A stretch of DNA of 64,000 nt from Monoplex corrugatus. Lineage: Eukaryota; Mollusca; Gastropoda; Littorinimorpha; Ranellidae. The stretch is from contig JAPXFY010000022.1 in NCBI GenBank assembly GCA_030674185.1, forward strand, positions 39,216,130 to 39,280,129, written 5' to 3'. The notes under the pieces were generated by a model. The model worked only from the letters and a program-made list of their open reading frames with translations. It was not told the origin of the DNA and did not search any database. The position numbers and the translations under genes were made by a program. Positions 61,560 to 64,000 of the stretch are shown in pieces (positions within the stretch are counted from its first letter, which is position 1; each line of letters opens with the position of its first letter).

Positions 61560-62640
61560 TTCAAGAGGAATTCAATGCACTCGAACAATTCCACATGCGC
61601 TCCACCCAAATCCGCCAGCAGTTACCTGGCAGACTCCCTGAGCCTGCGCAAAACCTTCTGCACTGGCAAGGTGTTGAACTGAGGAGCAGAAATGGGGAAG
61701 AGGGAGGGGACCTATGAAACAGTAAGCTGACACCACCAGAATGGTGGAAACATTAAGATGGGCAGCGAACAGACCAGTGGACCTATAAAACAGTAAGCTG
61801 AAACCACCAGAATGGTGGAAACATTAAGATGGGCAGCGAACAGACCAGTGGACCTATAAAACAGTAAGCTGAAGCCACCAGAATGGTGGAAACATTAAGA
61901 TGGGCAGCGAACAGACCAGTGGACCTATAAAACAGTAAGCTGAAACCACAAGAATGGTAGAAACATTAAGATGGGCAGCCAACAGACCAGTGAACCTATA
62001 AAACAGTAAGCTGAAACCACCAGAATGGTGGAAACATTAAGATGGGCAGCCAACAGACCAGTGGACCTATGAAACAGTAAACTGAAACCACCAGAATGGT
62101 GGAAACATTAAGATGGGCAGCCAACAGACCAGTGGACCTATAAAACAGTAAGCTGACACCACCAGAATGATGGAAACATTAAGATGGGCAGCCAACAGAC
62201 CAGTGGACCTATAAAACAGTAAGCTGACACCACCAGAATGGTGGAAACATTAAGATGGGCAGCCAGCAGACCAGTGGACCTATAAAACAGTAAGCTGAAA
62301 CCACCAGAATGGTGGAAACATTAAGATGGGCAGCCAGCAGACCAGTGGACCTATAAAACAGTAAACTGAAACCACCAGAATGGTGGAAACATTAAGACGG
62401 GCAGCCAACAGACCAGTGGACCTATGAAACAGTAAACTGAAACCACCAGAATGGTGGAAACATTAAGATGGGCAGCCAACAGACCAGTGGACCTATAAAA
62501 CAGTAAGCTGACACCACCAGAATGGTGGAAACATTAGGATGGGCAGTGAACAGGCCAGCGGACCTATGAAACAGTAAGCTGACACCACCAGAATGGTGGA
62601 AACATTAAGATGGGCAGCAAACAGGCCAGTGGACATATGA
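61560..62640 (-). repeat. Family F SINE-like copy expanded into a 72-bp minisatellite
   Basis: 61560-61705 is the usual family F body. From 61708 the segment GACCTATAAAACAGTAAGCT, GAAACCACCAGAATGGTGGA, AACATTAAGATGGGCAGC.., ACAGACCAGTG repeats about 13 times to 62632, with 2-6 percent divergence. The unit contains the palindrome CCACCAGAATGGTGG. Confidence 0.92.
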
Positions 62641-62981
62641 ACCGTGGCCTCAAATATGTGAACAAGCCAAACTTAAGTCCCTCAGCTGACCTTCCCCCCT
62701 CTTTTCACGCTTTCCTACCATCCACAATCCTGTGAACAAAGGCCTTTCGTTTACGATGGGTGGATGTCATTATTTCTGTTTCTATATGTAATCTATGGAA
62801 AATATAGCTGTATCACACATTTTAACAAGTCCTTCAAAATAAGTTTGTTGTTGGCCTCTGCAATTGGTTTGCCCGTGATTCAGATTTTTGATGGCAGGTA
62901 AATTTAAACATGTACTGTTGCCATACCTAGTGGGAGATCAATGGCAAACAACTTGCAGTCAATAGCTTAGATATCAAGCTT
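62641..62981. other. Unique stretch, no gene recognised
   Basis: About 340 bp with no repeat match inside this window and no exon I can support. Confidence 0.4.
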
Positions 62982-62992
62982 CACGGAGATGT

Positions 62993-63908
62993 CATCATCA
63001 TCATCATCAGGTGCCTTGCCGTATGGCGTTGGCGATCATGGACTTCCATCTGTCTGTATCTCTCGTTGCCCCAAGCATCTCCCCCACCCTCCTCGTCCCC
63101 AGCCACTCTGCAAGTCCGTCCAGCATTCTCTCCCTGGGTCTACCTGGTGCTCTCTTTCCCTCCAGCTTTCCCGTTGTGACCAGGTGCTCCAAATCCCCAT
63201 TCCTCATAAAATGGCCTATACATGTTGCCTGTCTTTTCGTAATCTTCCTTATCAATGACCTTCTTGTTTCTGCCTCCATCAAGACTGTCTCGTTTGTTTT
63301 CTTTGCTGTCCATGGAACTCTTAACATCCTTCGTAGAAACCACATCTCAGCTGCCTCAATCTTGTTCTGGCTTTGTTTGTTGACTGTCCATGCCTCACAT
63401 CCGTACAACGGTATTGGTTCTATATAACATTCAAGAACTCTCTTTCTCATGTTAATTGATAGGCATTTGTTGGTAAGAATGCTTGTCATCTTCTTGAGTG
63501 CTGTTTTAGCTTGGCCGATTCTGCTGGCTATTTCTGATGTGCATCTGCCGTCTGATGAAATGATCGTTCCCAGGTATTTAAATGTATCAACCTGTGTCAA
63601 GGTTGTGCCATTTGCTGTTATTTTGCATGAGGGGATTTCATGTTTTTTACTGATTATCATGACTTCAGTCTTCCTGCTGTTTAGTTCCAGTCTTTACCTT
63701 TGCTTTCCATTTCTAGTATATTCACAAGGTTTTGTAGGTCCCTTTCATTTTCTGCAATTAGCACGATGTCATCTGCATATCGAATGTTGTTTATCATTTT
63801 CCCTCCAACCTTTAATCCAGGTCTTCTTCTAGGTTTCTCATGATGTTTTCGCTGTAAAGTGAAAACAGATCTGGTGACAAAACAACCCTGTCTGACTCCT
63901 ATTTCTGT
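62993..63908 (-). mobile_element. RTE-like LINE, 916-bp insertion with TSD
   Basis: (ATC)n tail at the left. Minus-strand coding: NNIRYADDIVLIAENERDLQ (RT catalytic box), one frameshift near 63665, MIISKKHEIPSCKITANGTT, VDTFKYLGTIISSDGRC, KCLSINMRKRVLECYIEP, GCEAWTVNKQSQNKIEAAEM, GKLEGKRAPGRPRERMLDGL. Perfect 11-bp duplication CACGGAGATGT at 62982-62992 and 63909-63919. It is the longest recent copy of this family here. Confidence 0.92.
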
Positions 63909-64000
63909 CACGGAGATGTATATCCCATAAAATTTCTAGTGGGAAAGGGTGTATAGATGGGCCCACACTCTAGTTTATGCACATGTTTTTTGTGCCTGCT

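Overview
This is a eukaryotic (metazoan) genomic window, most likely from a mollusc and probably a gastropod. The basis is GT-AG introns, very dense CA/GT microsatellites, many L2/CR1-like and RTE-like non-LTR retrotransposon copies, and several SINE-like families. The taxon is an inference; nothing in the window names a species. More than 80 percent of the window is repeat.

Two host genes lie head to head around a single-copy stretch at 16844-17723. On the minus strand, a C2H2 zinc-finger gene runs from its ATG at 16843 to its stop at 5583. I reconstructed its exons from splice sites and matching phases: 16787-16843, 15140-15267, 12590-13817, about 11748-12573, 9514-9679 and 5583-6855. It encodes about 22 fingers, an acidic 15-residue repeat and a novel N-terminus. 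One exon junction (12574-12589) cannot be resolved and may be a break.

On the plus strand, a tandem-rhodanese sulfurtransferase gene (3-mercaptopyruvate sulfurtransferase/thiosulfate sulfurtransferase family) runs from 17724 to 57249 in eight exons: 17724-17793, 33049-33217, 36747-36948, 38717-38818, 39815-39938, 48556-48645, 51071 (or 51079)-51194 and 57190-57249. It starts with a predicted signal peptide. Its active-site loop resembles the MPST type. Its introns have been inflated to about 40 kb by transposons and satellites. Two of its splice sites sit beside local tandem copies of themselves: the end of exon 6 with its 5' splice site, and a 39-bp array of the last 3' splice site.

The most unusual object lies inside intron 5. 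A SINE-like 'family A' copy (40010-45655) is split by two TIR-bounded insertions. The first (40185-42561, 7-bp TSD, TIR about 13 bp) carries a complete two-exon gene for a 215-residue AT-hook protein I do not recognise. The second (42627-45322, perfect 11-bp TSD, GGTACCGGC TIR) has no recognisable gene.

Other elements: L2-like LINEs at 1206-4699 (minus, long ORF), 51762-54186 (plus, RT ORF intact) and several fragments; a nearly full-length but broken RTE-like LINE at 24040-28075; many very short 5'-truncated RTE-like copies with (GAT)n tails and 9-13-bp TSDs; TTAA-flanked foldback elements (piggyBac-like by TTAA and CCCTTTG ends) throughout; a 763-bp TTAA MITE (8413-9175); a 529-bp MITE rich in GGCAACT (55966-56494); and at least nine minisatellites, several clearly grown from SINE pieces. 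SINE-like families are named A, D, E, F, G and I here only for cross-reference.
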